A DNA stretch of 64,000 nucleotides from Ehretia macrophylla (Eukaryota; Streptophyta; Magnoliopsida; Boraginales; Ehretiaceae), in assembly GCA_037974665.1 (NCBI GenBank), contig CM075778.1, positions 23,006,001 through 23,070,000 of the forward strand, in the 5' to 3' direction. The position numbers and the translations under genes are program-made. Positions within the stretch are counted from its first letter, which is position 1. Each line of letters begins with the position of its first letter. The notes under the pieces were generated by a model that was not told the DNA's origin, did not search any database, and saw only the letters and a program-made list of their open reading frames with translations. This document shows positions 9,872-21,284 of this stretch, piece by piece.

Positions 9872-12537
9872 TGTGATAACCCGAACCCGGCATGCATTTA
9901 ATGGCATTTAATTGCAATTAATTAAGTGACATCTTAAATGTTAGCATTGAATTTTGTGTTTATTTTTAAGTTAAACATTCATTTGTAGCATTATTTTCAT
10001 ATTTCTTTTAGAAGTAATTAAATAATACTTGAGTTAATTATTTTAAGGGAATATCAACTACTTTCATATTTATGTTAATCGGTTTTATTTTTCTTGCACC
10101 TTAATGCTCGGTTTTCAATTAAATGAAAAGTAGCTTCGAGCCGGAGTAAATTTTGAACTATGTTACTTTTCGAAAATTATAATTTCTTAAATTCTTTGAG
10201 ATTTAATTGTTATTCTTTTATTGTCGCAAAGTGCATAACATATCAAGAGCGATAGTTAGGAAATAATTTCTAGTCCTCAACAAATAGTGAAAACTAGTAT
10301 TTAGTGTTTTAATTTTAGTATCTTAGTTGTTGTTGATTAGAATTAATTTGTGTTGGTTGTTTTAGCTTTAAAATGCAAGAAATAAGCCTAATTGACCAAC
10401 TTAAGCAACCTTTGACCAAGGCTTGACCAATTGACTTGTTGTCATCTTTTAATATAGCATAAGATAACAAAGAAAATAAAACACAAAGCTGAAAATAAAA
10501 ACAAGGGCTGGCCGAAACTACAAGGAGAAGAAAAAAAAAGATTTCAACATTCCAAACTTCAAATCTTCACGAGGGCTTGCACGGGGTTATTTTCGAGGCT
10601 TCCAGCGTGGTTTTCCTAGCGTCTAGGAGCGTCTAAGGTGAGGGTTTCATCGTTATTTGTGCATTTGAAATAATTGTGTTTAAACTTTAATTTTTGGATT
10701 TTAGCCATAAATTGTTATTTTGATCGTTTTGATGCTTAAAGAATGTTCCTTGATGATTGTAGAACACGTATTTGTAGCTTTTTAGCATTTTCTACGGTTA
10801 AATATAGCAATTGTAATTTAAAATGCTAATGGAATAGTAAAATATGAATAGTAAACCCTCGTTTCGTTAAAGTTGCTTCGTTTTGCGTTCTATTGATGTA
10901 AGAAGGTGCTAGATATGCTAGAATGCCTAAATGTATGATTTAATTGGATTGTGTAATGGAAAAATGGAAAAAAATGGTTTGGTACAAGTTGGGGTCATTT
11001 CGGTCGAGTTTGGAAATTTCTCGATTTGCATGAAGGCATTGTCGAGGTACGTCATGGAAGCACTTTTGATGCAGTTATGACATTGGTTGGGTGATCGGTT
11101 GAGGTAGTTGTAGTTCAAACAAGCAAAGGGGGAAATCGGGGCTTTGCTGGAATTCTAGGGTAAAGTAGGGTTTCGTGGTCTTTAGACGTGCCTTATGGTG
11201 ACTTAGGAGGATTGGTGAAGTCGGTTTCCAAAACTCGCGGCTCGTTTGAAAGTAGTAGTGTTTTGAAAGTTGGGGTCATTTTGTGATTTTGTGTGTTTTC
11301 ATAGTGTAATGCCTATAGAATGCTTAATATTGCTTGTTATGCTTGTTAAAGTTGATTATGACTGAATTTGTGTATCAATTGTTGGTAATGCTTGTTAGTA
11401 TTATTCTTGTTACTTTATTGATTGTAATTGCTTATTGTATCGCATGTTGTTACTAACCTGCACTTCAGTGCCTTGCTCGATTATCGTTATATATCTCATA
11501 TTGCATTGCATAAGTGTCAGGCGCGTGAGTGATGGGCCTCTCTGGGTAGCCTCGGGTTGCCAATGTTGGTTGCTCTAGCTCCGTGTCCTATTCCCTTTCT
11601 CACTTGGGTTGCCGCTCAGGGAGTTTTGGGTCGTAGAATTGACAGAGTATGTCCGGAGTACTCTTACGGAAGTTATAAGGTGGGTGAGCAGGTGTGTCCT
11701 CGTTAAAGTCATCGAAGTCATGATCGGTACATTTCTCGCTCGAGTGAACCATAGCCTTCAGAGTGTGGTATAGCTTTGAATGGTTGTGTTAATGCTTTTA
11801 TTAATTGGTTATTGTATTGATTATTTATATTGAATGCTTGCTTGTCAATTATATTGCTTAGCTGTACCTATTTGCATTGCACGAACTTTTTTCTTTCCAC
11901 CTCGATATCTGTCTCGCCCTCACTGAGTATACATGTTGTGTATACTCACTCCTCACCACCACATTTCAGGAAATGCCATGTTAGCTGGAAAGTTCGTGAT
12001 TACGTGAAAGATCATGCTTGAAGAGTTGTCAAAGATGCAAAGATGTATGTTTCATGTGTTGTTTGTATTTAATGTTAAAAAAGAATGTAATTTAAGTTTT
12101 CTAGGTTATTGAAGTGATTTGGAAAAGCTAGTTTATGTATTCAGATAAAATAATTTAACTTTAATGTATATTTGTAATGTCCAAAGGAAAAGAGTTAGAA
12201 TGGTATGATAGTCTATTTTATGCAATGGGTTAGTATAGTTTAATTGCCTAGCATGAATGTTCTTGTCAAAGATGAAAAGAGATAGGTTAGCTTTTAAATT
12301 GGAAATGTATATTTGGTTGTGTTCGCTTGTTGAGAACCAAGGCTCGGATGGCCTTAAGGTGTTTGTATGGTTGGACACGGTGCTGGTCCACTTATATGCT
12401 ATTATAGGTTTTACATTTTGCCTAGAAACAGGGGAGACTCCGTCCGTCTTTCCCTAAAATTTTGCCCGGGTTTGGAATTGGGTTGTGATTAGATTGATAG
12501 ATTGAACTTCCGTCTCAAGAGAGATCGGGGTGTTACA
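9872..12537 (+). mobile_element. Solo LTR, gypsy type, family A, plus strand
   Basis: Starts TGTGATAACCC and ends GGGGTGTTACA. The 5-bp target duplication CTAAC is perfect (9867-9871, 12538-12542) and was copied from the telomere-like array it entered. Length 2,666 bp. It has a donor-like AAG/GTGAGGG at 10635-10644, a 10-bp hairpin at 11924-11948, an acceptor-like TTTCAG ending at 11969, and the string GGGGAGACTCCGTCCG near 12430 that recurs with changes near the end of related LTRs. Very similar to 59485-62160. Confidence 0.95.
11924..11948 (+). promoter_or_regulatory. LTR hairpin, family A
   Basis: Perfect 10-bp stem TGAGTATACA/TGTATACTCA (11924-11933 and 11939-11948), 5-nt loop, preceded by CCCTCAC and followed 21 nt later by CACATTTCAGG. 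The longest stem of the set. Confidence 0.75.
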
Positions 12538-12650
12538 CTAACCCTTAACCCTAACCCCTAAACCCTAAACCCTAAACCCTAAACCTTAAACTTAAACCCT
12601 AACCCCTAACCCCTAGCCCCTAGCCCCTAGCCCCTAAACCCTATACCTCA
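12538..12650. repeat. Interstitial telomere-like repeats, right part
   Basis: Continuation of the CCCTAAA array after the solo LTR. It drifts at the right end into a short run of CCCCTAG units (about 12610-12640), a local variant expansion. Confidence 0.9.
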
Positions 12651-13297
12651 CCACTGAATATTAATTTACGAAAGTATAAATTAAGAGAATTAAGATTAGT
12701 AGATAATTAATTTGAAATTGAAAGGTAAATATTAAAATTTTATTATTTAACTATAAAACATACAAGCATTGCATTTCCTATTAGCTACTGATATACTATA
12801 ATTATAATTTCACTTATCATACCACTCTAATCTTTTCTACTTATCTTTCTTATATATTAAGTTATCCAACCACCATAACTTAGCCCATACAAGCATGCAA
12901 ACTATATGTACTTTTTATAACAATGGAATACACCAAGTGGTTAAATATACTTCTTTAAAATAATACATATAGTTGTTCTACAAAATTTGTTTATCACGTA
13001 GTTGTTTCATAAAGGTTTACATAATTATTAATAAATTAATTCTATTTGTTATATGCTCAAGATAAGAGAAATTATACAAATTATAGGCTAATTTTGGAAA
13101 TGGTATTATATCTACCCTTGTCCAATATTTTATGCTTAAGATACTTCAATCTCTTTTTACAACTTATAAATTTTGGATTTTAAGCAATAGTTCGTGTATT
13201 GCTATAGGCTACATATTCTACTAACAATGAAAAGATATAGTTGTTAATTCTTATTTGTAATAATAAAGAATATCAATTTTTTTTATTAAATGCATTA
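12651..13297. other. AT-rich non-coding DNA
   Basis: No coding frame, no repeat boundary and no TIR recognised. Composition is strongly A/T. Confidence 0.3.
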
Positions 13298-13530
13298 GAG
13301 CCGGCCAACTAATTCGAACAATAAGGTCAACCAACACCATCTACCTGTAAAAAAATATTTAACCGGCCAACTCAGCCAGTCGAGCCCATTGACCGTTAAT
13401 ATCGACCGCCCCTAACATAAGGCACTGGTTGATGGAACCAGTCAACATAACTAGTCGATGCCATTGACCGGCAACTAGAAAGTCATGATGGGTTTTTACT
13501 TAAAACCGCTCGTTGGCCAGTTTTATTTAT
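13298..13530. repeat. GC-rich GGCCAAC / TTGACCG cluster
   Basis: Holds repeated, partly inverted motifs: CCGGCCAACT (twice), GTTGGCCAG, CCATTGACCG (twice), TCGACCG, and a short hairpin TGGTTGATGGAACCA. The motif vocabulary matches the palindrome at 8541-8662 and the cluster at 15525-15650. It lies 150 bp upstream of the PF20167-like gene. Confidence 0.6.
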
Positions 13531-13684
13531 TTTCAAACGCTATTTTCCAAAAACCTCTCTCAAACTCTGAAAATCCCTTTCGCCAAACATCAAATTTTAC
13601 CAATTAAACTTATTTGTAACTCCATAAACTCACTTCTTGCACATCAAAAACCTATTTTTCACTAATTTTTTAAAGACTTTCGAT

Positions 13685-15052
13685 ATGGTTCGCACAATGG
13701 GCAGAGATTCAGCATCTAAGCAGAATCAAGCACAGTCATCTTCAAGAGGGACTTCTACTCAAAGAATATGCGACAAATTCAAAAAGTGCAGTGTGATTGC
13801 TGGTAAACCAATTTTGGATTCATCTTTTGAAGATACTGATATTATTGAATACTTAGAATTTCAAGGTTGAAAAAATTTCATACATGTAGAATGTCCTGTG
13901 CATAATAAGTTAGTTAGAGAATTATATTGCTTGCTTAAAGAAAGTCTTAATCACAGTTTGATTTCAACTGTTAAAGGAAAAAAAATTCGTTTAACTGAAG
14001 ACTATTTATCAAATCTGTTTGATCTTCCTCTAACTGGTCGGAAGTATTATAATGCTAAAGGATGGCCAGAGATGCATGTAAATGATAATGCTATTATGAT
14101 GTCGATGGTATGGGAAGGGATTGATAAACCTTTGGACGATGATGATGATACCCCTTATGATCATGCTATGACTGGTCGAAATAGGCTATTGTTGCACATT
14201 GTCACTGACTTAATTATGCCTAGAGGTGCTAATGATGGTCGAGTACAGTTCTGTGATGCCTATACTATATATATGATCAATGCAAGAAAGAAAATTAATC
14301 TTCCATATATGATGCTATCTCACATGTGGCACATTAGGACCAGAATCATGAGTCTAGCATATGGAATGGTGCTAACTTGAATATTTGAGGACTATGAAGT
14401 TCCACTACCTACTATTGGGAGATTGTTTCCTAGCTGGAGGTTTAATAAGGCGGCTATGAAATGCATAGGCTTATTTATCTATGAAGGCAGAATATATAAG
14501 CTCAGTGAAGATGAGAAATTATCTAAAGCTCAACAAATTGCTATAATTGGGGAACCAGTAAAAAAAAAAGAGCAAAAATTGTTAAAGGAAAAGGAAAAAA
14601 ATAGCTGTCGAGGAAGAACCTAACACAAACAATGAATATGATCAGATGGATGACGATTTTGATGATGAAGAAAATGAAGAAGAAAGAGATGTTCGAGCAA
14701 CCCTAAGAGAATCTTTAAGAATCGAAGCAGTTGAGAGGGAACGAAAGAAATGTGTTGGGTCAAGTAACAGTGTTCTTCAATTAAACACCCAGTCACCATT
14801 TGACATGAATCTCCTAATCTCTGCCCTTGAAGATCGCATGACCCAAATGGAAAGGAGAGTCAAATACATCTTTCGTAAGGAATTAAAGCCTCTTAAACAA
14901 CAAGTGTCAAACATCAGTTCATGGGTGGATTCGTACAATCATTGGATTACTGGGAAATGATATGATCTTCCTCTGATGCCAAGCACATGGGAACATAATC
15001 AAAGAAGTCTTGAGCAAAATGAGGAGAGTTCTGATGAAGACACAGCTGCCTA
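13685..15052 (+). pseudogene. PF20167-like plant transposon protein, broken
   Basis: Matches what I know of the 'putative plant transposon protein' domain (PF20167): 'LVRELYCLL' followed by 'VKGKKIRLTEDYLSNLFDLP', a W at the end of the next helix ('MVWEGI'), 'RNRLLLHIVTDLIMPRG' and 'CDAYTIYMI..KKINLPYMM'. A basic tail, an acidic patch ('DDDFDDEENEEERD') and a probable coiled coil ('LISALEDRMTQMERRV') follow, ending 'ESSDEDTAA'. The chosen start MVRTMGRDS is the usual kind of opening; an upstream in-frame Met at 13637 is possible. It is not a single open frame and has at least two breaks. The host element type is not clear; it may belong to a CACTA element or to a retroelement. The function of the domain is not established. 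Confidence 0.7.
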
Positions 15053-15524
15053 GACCTCTTGCCAGTGCCAATCCTATTTTTAAATATGTATATTAACTTG
15101 TTGATTAATTAAGCTTTCAAAAATTCATGGATCCCAGTTTCTTACTTTGCAAAATATGACAATTGAATTGGTGATGACTTTTTATTTGTTATGTCCATGG
15201 TTAGTCCATAATTGCTTACTTTTGTCTCTTTTATGAGATTACATCATGACCTGTACTCGTACTAATACTACTATATGCTCAGTTATTCACTACTGCACTA
15301 ACTCAGGAAAAGCAATATATATCTCTTGATTGATACAAATGTCGAAAATACCTTGAGATGCTATTTTGGTGACCTCCCACTGTCATGCTACTCATTCTAA
15401 TAATGTCAATTTGAATCTATTCAACTGATATGTGAATCTCTTTGTATGCTATAAATTGTGCTATATGGAAATGTGTAATGAGACTTTGAATGCCTTAACC
15501 TCAATGCTTCACCCAACAAAGGAA
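15053..15524. other. Downstream flank, non-coding
   Basis: AT-rich; no credible coding frame. CACTACTGCACTA near 15291 was considered as a CACTA terminus but lacks a partner. Confidence 0.3.
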
Positions 15525-15650
15525 GAAGTTGCCAGTCGAGGTTGCCAGTTAATAGGGTCAACCGACAAAGTCGACCGGTTGTTTCACCTTTGTCACGTGA
15601 TACAACCAGCTAATAGGGTCGCCCAACAACGTCAACAGATCCGTTAACTA
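15525..15650. repeat. GC-rich GTCGACCGG cluster downstream of the PF20167-like gene
   Basis: Contains TTGCCAGTCGAGG, GTTGCCAGTTAATAGGGTC and the similar CAGCTAATAGGGTCGCCCAAC, plus GTCGACCGGTTG. The vocabulary resembles the clusters at 8541 and 13298. About 140 bp further on comes 'AATCTTGAGCTATAAAT', which also occurs (minus strand) in the Sirevirus-like LTR near 39945, so this block may instead be part of an old Sirevirus-like LTR. Confidence 0.5.
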
Positions 15651-16651
15651 GTCATTGCAGTAGTTTACATAATTTTGAGAATGTGAGAACGTGAAAATAG
15701 AAAAACATATCGCATCTGAGAAATTCAAAAATAGAGAAAAACATCTTGAAAGAGCTTGTGCTAACACTTTTGTACGTATGTTTAAATCTTGAGCTATAAA
15801 TCACTTATAAATCTTAAGCCGCATCACTTGCAAATCTTGAGCTTAAACTGAAAAACACCAACACATTAGTGACATTTAAACAAGATTATTGCCTTAAAGG
15901 AAATTTAAAATTTTAATTTAATAGTATATGTGATACCAAAAAGATATTCTAAACATTAGAATTGATAGAAACTAAATGAGAAGTTCGTTTGCAAAAGTTT
16001 GAACTTTTCTTTTGTTTTAGTTAATTAATCAAATAGAAAGATTTCATTTGACTCTAAATTCATAAAGGATATAATTAGAGTCAAAAGATCAAACTAATTA
16101 TAAACAAGAAGGTTCCCAACCTATCAACTAAGACATAAGATCCTTAATTATTTACAGTTACTTTATTGGGGATCAAATTCATTTTAGGATTTTCGTAAGC
16201 CAAACTGTGACTCTTGATTATTGTTAGCCTCAACAGAGTGTCTCTGCTCCTTACTTCCAACTCTAGTAATGATTTTCTGAATAGCTTTTTCTTCACTACA
16301 ACTTTAATAAGATAAATGAGCTTCAAAGCAACTGAATTATTGAATCAAATAAAAATTTGTGTATTACATCCCAAAATTTATGTATTATAAGTCCACTAAT
16401 GAATTAAACAACTTTAACATTTTTGTATTACATCTTAAATTCTTAATTCTTTTGGTAACTCTATTTTAGTTATTTATTTATTTTGACGACGAAAGAACCC
16501 AACTAGCGGAGCCTAACTTTTTAAATTATTTATTATAAATCACTTCTTTATTATTCACAAATTTAATTTTGAACATTTTAAAATTTGTTTATTTGGATTT
16601 TCATGTTGCTGTAAAGTCATTGTACATAATTTACTTCTTAAATACAGTCTT
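15651..16651. other. Possible Sirevirus-like LTR trace, then anonymous AT-rich DNA
   Basis: 15780-15860 has three strings of the form 'CAAATCTTGAGCT', reminiscent of the Sirevirus-like LTR at 39840-40814. The rest is AT-rich with no coding frame I trust. GTCTT at 16647-16651 is the left target duplication of the following solo LTR. Confidence 0.3.
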
Positions 16652-17067
16652 TGTAACGCCCCGAACCCTCATGAGACCGGAGTCCCGTTCCAATACCCGA
16701 AGTCACGAAAAACGAGGAGAAACGGACAGAGTCTCCCTTATTTATAGGGCTATTAGTTCACCTGCCAGCAGTAACTTATCCCCAAAACTATAATCCAACT
16801 CCAAGGTACAATCTCATTCACACAAGCATGCAAACTAACTAGGCAATCAAGTAAATCATTGAAGTTATTACAACTCATCTACAGTTATTAACTTATACAA
16901 GAATACAAGCTTTACTTTATATTACAACATTTTAGACAATAGAAACATATACAAGGTTTCATAATCTCAAAATAAAACACGTACATCCAACAACTGGCAT
17001 TTCCTGCGCATAGACCAGTACATAGCATCCAACCATAACTTTTCCTGAAACATGTTAAAACGAGGAA

Positions 17068-17087
17068 TGAGTAACTAAAGTTACTCA
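17068..17087 (-). promoter_or_regulatory. LTR hairpin, family E
   Basis: Perfect inverted repeat TGAGTAACT/AGTTACTCA (17068-17076, 17079-17087) next to GTGAGGG; on the minus strand followed by TTTCAGG about 20 nt on. Its stem bases differ from those of families A, C and D while pairing is kept. Confidence 0.75.
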
Positions 17088-18786
17088 GTGAGGGAGGTGA
17101 CGCAGTAAACCAGGGTGTGTTTTTGTGAGATGCAACAAGATAAAAACATTAATAACACAAATAAACAAGTTAATTAGACAAGTATTTAATCACGTATTTA
17201 AAGGATACAGTTCCACTTGTCTTCCATCACGAGCCACAAGCCAAGATCTTCAAGCAAGTGTCGGAAAACCACGCCTCTGGGGTAGTGGAGTATACTCAGC
17301 GAGAAAAAGGGAATAGGCACTATAGTAGTCGAGGGAGCATGGCAAGCCCGATGCCGCCCGTGTTTCTCGATGCTACCATGTTCGAAAAGGTTACGCAACC
17401 CTGAAACAAGTCCACGAGAACCAAGATCATCAAGTAACACAAAAGAGGGACGACGAAGTAGGCCTCCCTCACAATTAGTCACAATAACATGAAAAAACAC
17501 AAGATGACAAGTAAAATAATACATATAAACTTTAACAATTACTAAATAATTCAGTTTAGGAACAATAAATCAAGTTAAGATGCACAGAAGAGATGAAGAC
17601 TCCCTCACCTTGGGTCTGGCTAAATACGGAAGAAGATAGCTCCGATTTACTCCAAACTTTCTCAAATTAGCTCGAATATGTAATCCTAACGTGTTCATAT
17701 AAGTTTAGCACTTTAACAATTAACTATATCAATTCTAACTTAACTATAACTTAACTCAATTCACAACAATAGAAGTTATATGTAATCACCTTTATATCAT
17801 ATTGCCACATAGCCCAAGAAATCACACAAATGACTTTAAAGCATTTCTTTAGTCTTGCAAGGGCATTAGCTACGTTACCATCTAACAAGTTAAACTCCCT
17901 AACTAACTTAATTTCGTTTATACCACAAGGAACATCAAGTTAAACATCCAATCAAGACAACTACTTTAACACTTAAACATAATTCAACTATAATATGTTC
18001 TAAGAATCATTATCATGCTTATTCACCCAAATACAACATATATAACTCAATTAAAAATCAAGTATAGCAATTAAGTAGTCCAAATAACTAACCAAGCAAC
18101 AAGTTCAACCAATTCATATAAATTATAACAAAACTCTTTTCCAGTTGCTTATGAATTAGGTTCTAAACTTCACATATGATATGGAACCTCAAATCTAACT
18201 TTACTAATCCCATTAACCACATTATGATACACTTAAATGCCATGAAACCGCATTTCCCAACATGATTACACAAAACACCAAAAAAGCTCCTTAAGTGATT
18301 TGAACTACAGTTACCTAATTCGATTAACCGAACCACGTCATAAATACATTTTAGAGGTCTCCTAACACGTCTAAGATTATCTAGCCTTTCAAACATGAAA
18401 AATTCAAACTTTCGTTCCAAAGTCCCATTTTTCAACTAGGCAATTCTACTTCCATATGAAATTCAAAACTCCAATTCTATAAACCAACCATACTACATCC
18501 CTAAAGATACCAATATACACCTAACTAGGCCCTGAAACCCCGCTTTGGAGACAAAAGCTCGGGAAAGCCCCGAGTGAATTTTAACTACGCCTACCCTATC
18601 CGGACCCCAATTTCACGCAATGAAAGCACCAAAAGTACTTCTATGACCTTCTAAGACAAAGCCCTAAATAAAAATGAGCAAACAGACAACTCTTTTTTTC
18701 GGTCCCGACTTAAAATAGGTCTGTTTTCATGATTTTCTCAAAGAACACCTCAATTTTATTCAATCTAACATGCCAAGGACCTACAC

Positions 18787-21284
18787 TGTGAAACCCTAGT
18801 TTTTGTCTTTATCTCAATTTGCGTGTCTTTACCTCGTTTTGCATGAATTGACCTGTTTATGTGCTATATGACTTAGAATGTGTTAAATATGTGATTAATA
18901 CTCCTAATACATGCTAAGTGTGCATTCATGAAATTTTTATCAAAAACGGCATCAGAACTTTTATCGACAATTTTTGTGAATAGTATTTTGAACACCTGTC
19001 CGCTAAAATTTTTACAAGTGTGTTTTAAACGTCTTAAAACCTAGTCCTCTATTATTAATAGACCCATGTTTGATAAAAAATGATTCTGAAACGGAATAGT
19101 AATTTAATAGACTTTTCGGGTGAAAAATAGTATTTTTGAGCCAAATAGTGATTTATTCTAAACCCGATTCTTACATTGACTATTGTTGACCTAGTATATA
19201 TTAATATAAATGTATTTATATGTGGTATTAAATGATTTTAGATTAATTGTGCATTCAAAAGACATTTGAAAATAAATAATATGACTTTTCACATTCTTTT
19301 ACAAAAAATCGTGTTTTAAGCCGACTCGGGTGAAATTGTCTGAATGTAAAACTTCTTGTCACCTAAAAATAAACTACTTGAGATAGTTTAGGTGTTGCAT
19401 AATTAATTTGAGCAAGAGTAGTCAAGAAAATGAATTTAAAGACAAGAAAACACTAAAAATAATTGGTTTCCACTTTGACTTTCTTTTATTTATTTGACTA
19501 TTGCTTATTATATCGTCAACACACATTAAAAACAAAGCAAAACACCTCAAAAAACACACACAAAACCGTGGTTCCTTGTAGGAGAAAGATGAAGACATTT
19601 TTCAAAGGTTTTCAAGCATTTTTCACATAGATTTTGCAATTCAAGTCCAAATCACTTTATTCAAAGCTTGATTTCACTTGTTTGGCATCCATTCTACACA
19701 TTTCTTGCATCAAAACACATCAAAAGTGAGAGAAAAATTCTAGATCTCAAAACTCATATTTTGTGTTTATGCGTATAAATAATTATTGAACCGTTAAAAT
19801 ATTAATCTGATGTTAGATTATTTCTCCATGCATGCTAGGGATCATTTATATGTAATCCTACGAGATTTGAACCGTTGTAGCATAATTATTATTTTTTGGG
19901 TATTTAAAGTTGATTAATTTGCTAAATGTTGATTATTTTGAGTTGTGTTGATCGGAATCGATTGCCGTCAATTTTTAAAAGTTTGTTAATTACGTGGTAG
20001 CGCCGTTGTAATTCCGAATTTTTGATTGTGATGTTCGTGCCAAAATCCAAAATTTTCAGCCATGACACACTAGGGTTTTAGGGTTATTGAGCATGATTTA
20101 GATGTGTTTTGGTTGGTTTCCAAGGGGGATAATGTAGTTGATTGAATGGGTGAGTGTTTGAAACTGATTTGGAGTTGTTTGGATTAGTAGAATGTAAGAT
20201 ATGATTATTTGAAGTTTAGGTTGTCTTTCTTTAAAATGTTAGATTGAGCCTTAGTTGGTTGGGTGTGGGTTGAGTGATTGAATTGTGAGTTGTTGATGGG
20301 TAAATTAGGGTTTGATTGTGTGTTTAATGCATGTTCGGTTAGATGGCCTACTTTGTCATCTAACTTAGTTATATGTTGTTAAATTAGTTATTGATGTTAT
20401 TATCATGATAATATGATTATTGATGATTGATGCCGGGAGGTAGGCAGTTTTGCTAGACTATCCTCCTGTGAATGATTGATGTTTATTATTATTGCTGAGT
20501 CTTTGGTATGTGTGTGCCACCTCTCGGGCAGCATCGGGCTGTCGGGTTGATAACGACATGACTACCAGAGACTGCCTCCAGCTTGCATGACGGAGGTGTC
20601 ATGGAGGGAGCGGTTATTGAGGTACCTCGAGTGCGTGAGTTTATGGGAGTCACAAGAAGGCTGTTGTGATCGTGATGGCGTTTGGAGCTACACCAACTAG
20701 TGTATCCTTTATTGAATGGTCATTATAGATTATGTGATGATAATATTATTGATGTTATTGTGTGTTTACTTGCTCAAAGGATTATTTTCAAGGAGTATAG
20801 TGAATACTGTTAGAGATCTATCGGATCCTCGCTGAGCTTGTTTTATATAAGTTCACTCTCTATTATTGCATGCATGCAGGTGTTACTGATTTTGACTACG
20901 AGTATGTGCCTCCTGAAGAGGGAAATGTGCCGTATGTGGATGAGTCTTATGTGCAGGAGTCATTGCCATGAGATTATCTTAGTTGTTGTAAAACAATGTT
21001 TTGTATAATCTATTTTGAAATGTATGTATAGCCTATGTATTAAGTTGGAACGGAGGCGTATAACTATGATTGGAATGTTGAAGAATGATTATTGTATTAT
21101 ATGGATATGTTGTATGTTGTTAACTTAATTGAGGAGATGATTATTGGGATTGTTTATGGAGTTTGATGCATGATGTTCTAAAGAGGTTGGTTTAGAGCCT
21201 CAGTGTCTTAATTACTGTCGTTATACTGCCGAAATTTCGTTGCGTCCTGACTGATTGTAGGTGGGGTCGAGTTGGGGCATGACA
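18787..21284 (+). mobile_element. Solo LTR, gypsy type, family B, nested in family E LTR
   Basis: Starts TGTGAAACCC and ends GGGGCATGACA; perfect target duplication TACAC (18782-18786, 21285-21289). Length 2,498 bp. Aligns in reverse with 53438-55932 and, more distantly, with the LTRs of the element at 43413-51255. Contains AAAAGTGAGAG near 19722-19733, a hairpin with a G-T pair at 20833-20855, ATGCAG ending at 20879, and a 28-codon frame 20888-20971. Confidence 0.95.
20833..20855 (+). promoter_or_regulatory. LTR hairpin, family B
   Basis: Stem TGAGCTT/AAGTTCA (20833-20839, 20849-20855), six Watson-Crick pairs and one G-U pair in RNA, loop of 9 nt, preceded by CCTCGC and followed by CTCTC and an acceptor-like CATGCAGG. 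Confidence 0.65.

Noticed and set aside
9751-12650. Chromosome end
   Set aside because: The CCCTAAA array is short, degenerate and flanked on both sides by unrelated repeats.
13685-15052. Intact host gene
   Set aside because: Not a single open frame and related to transposon-associated proteins.
15291-15303. CACTACTGCACTA as a CACTA terminus
   Set aside because: The following bases do not fit a terminus consensus and no inverted partner or 3-bp duplication was found.
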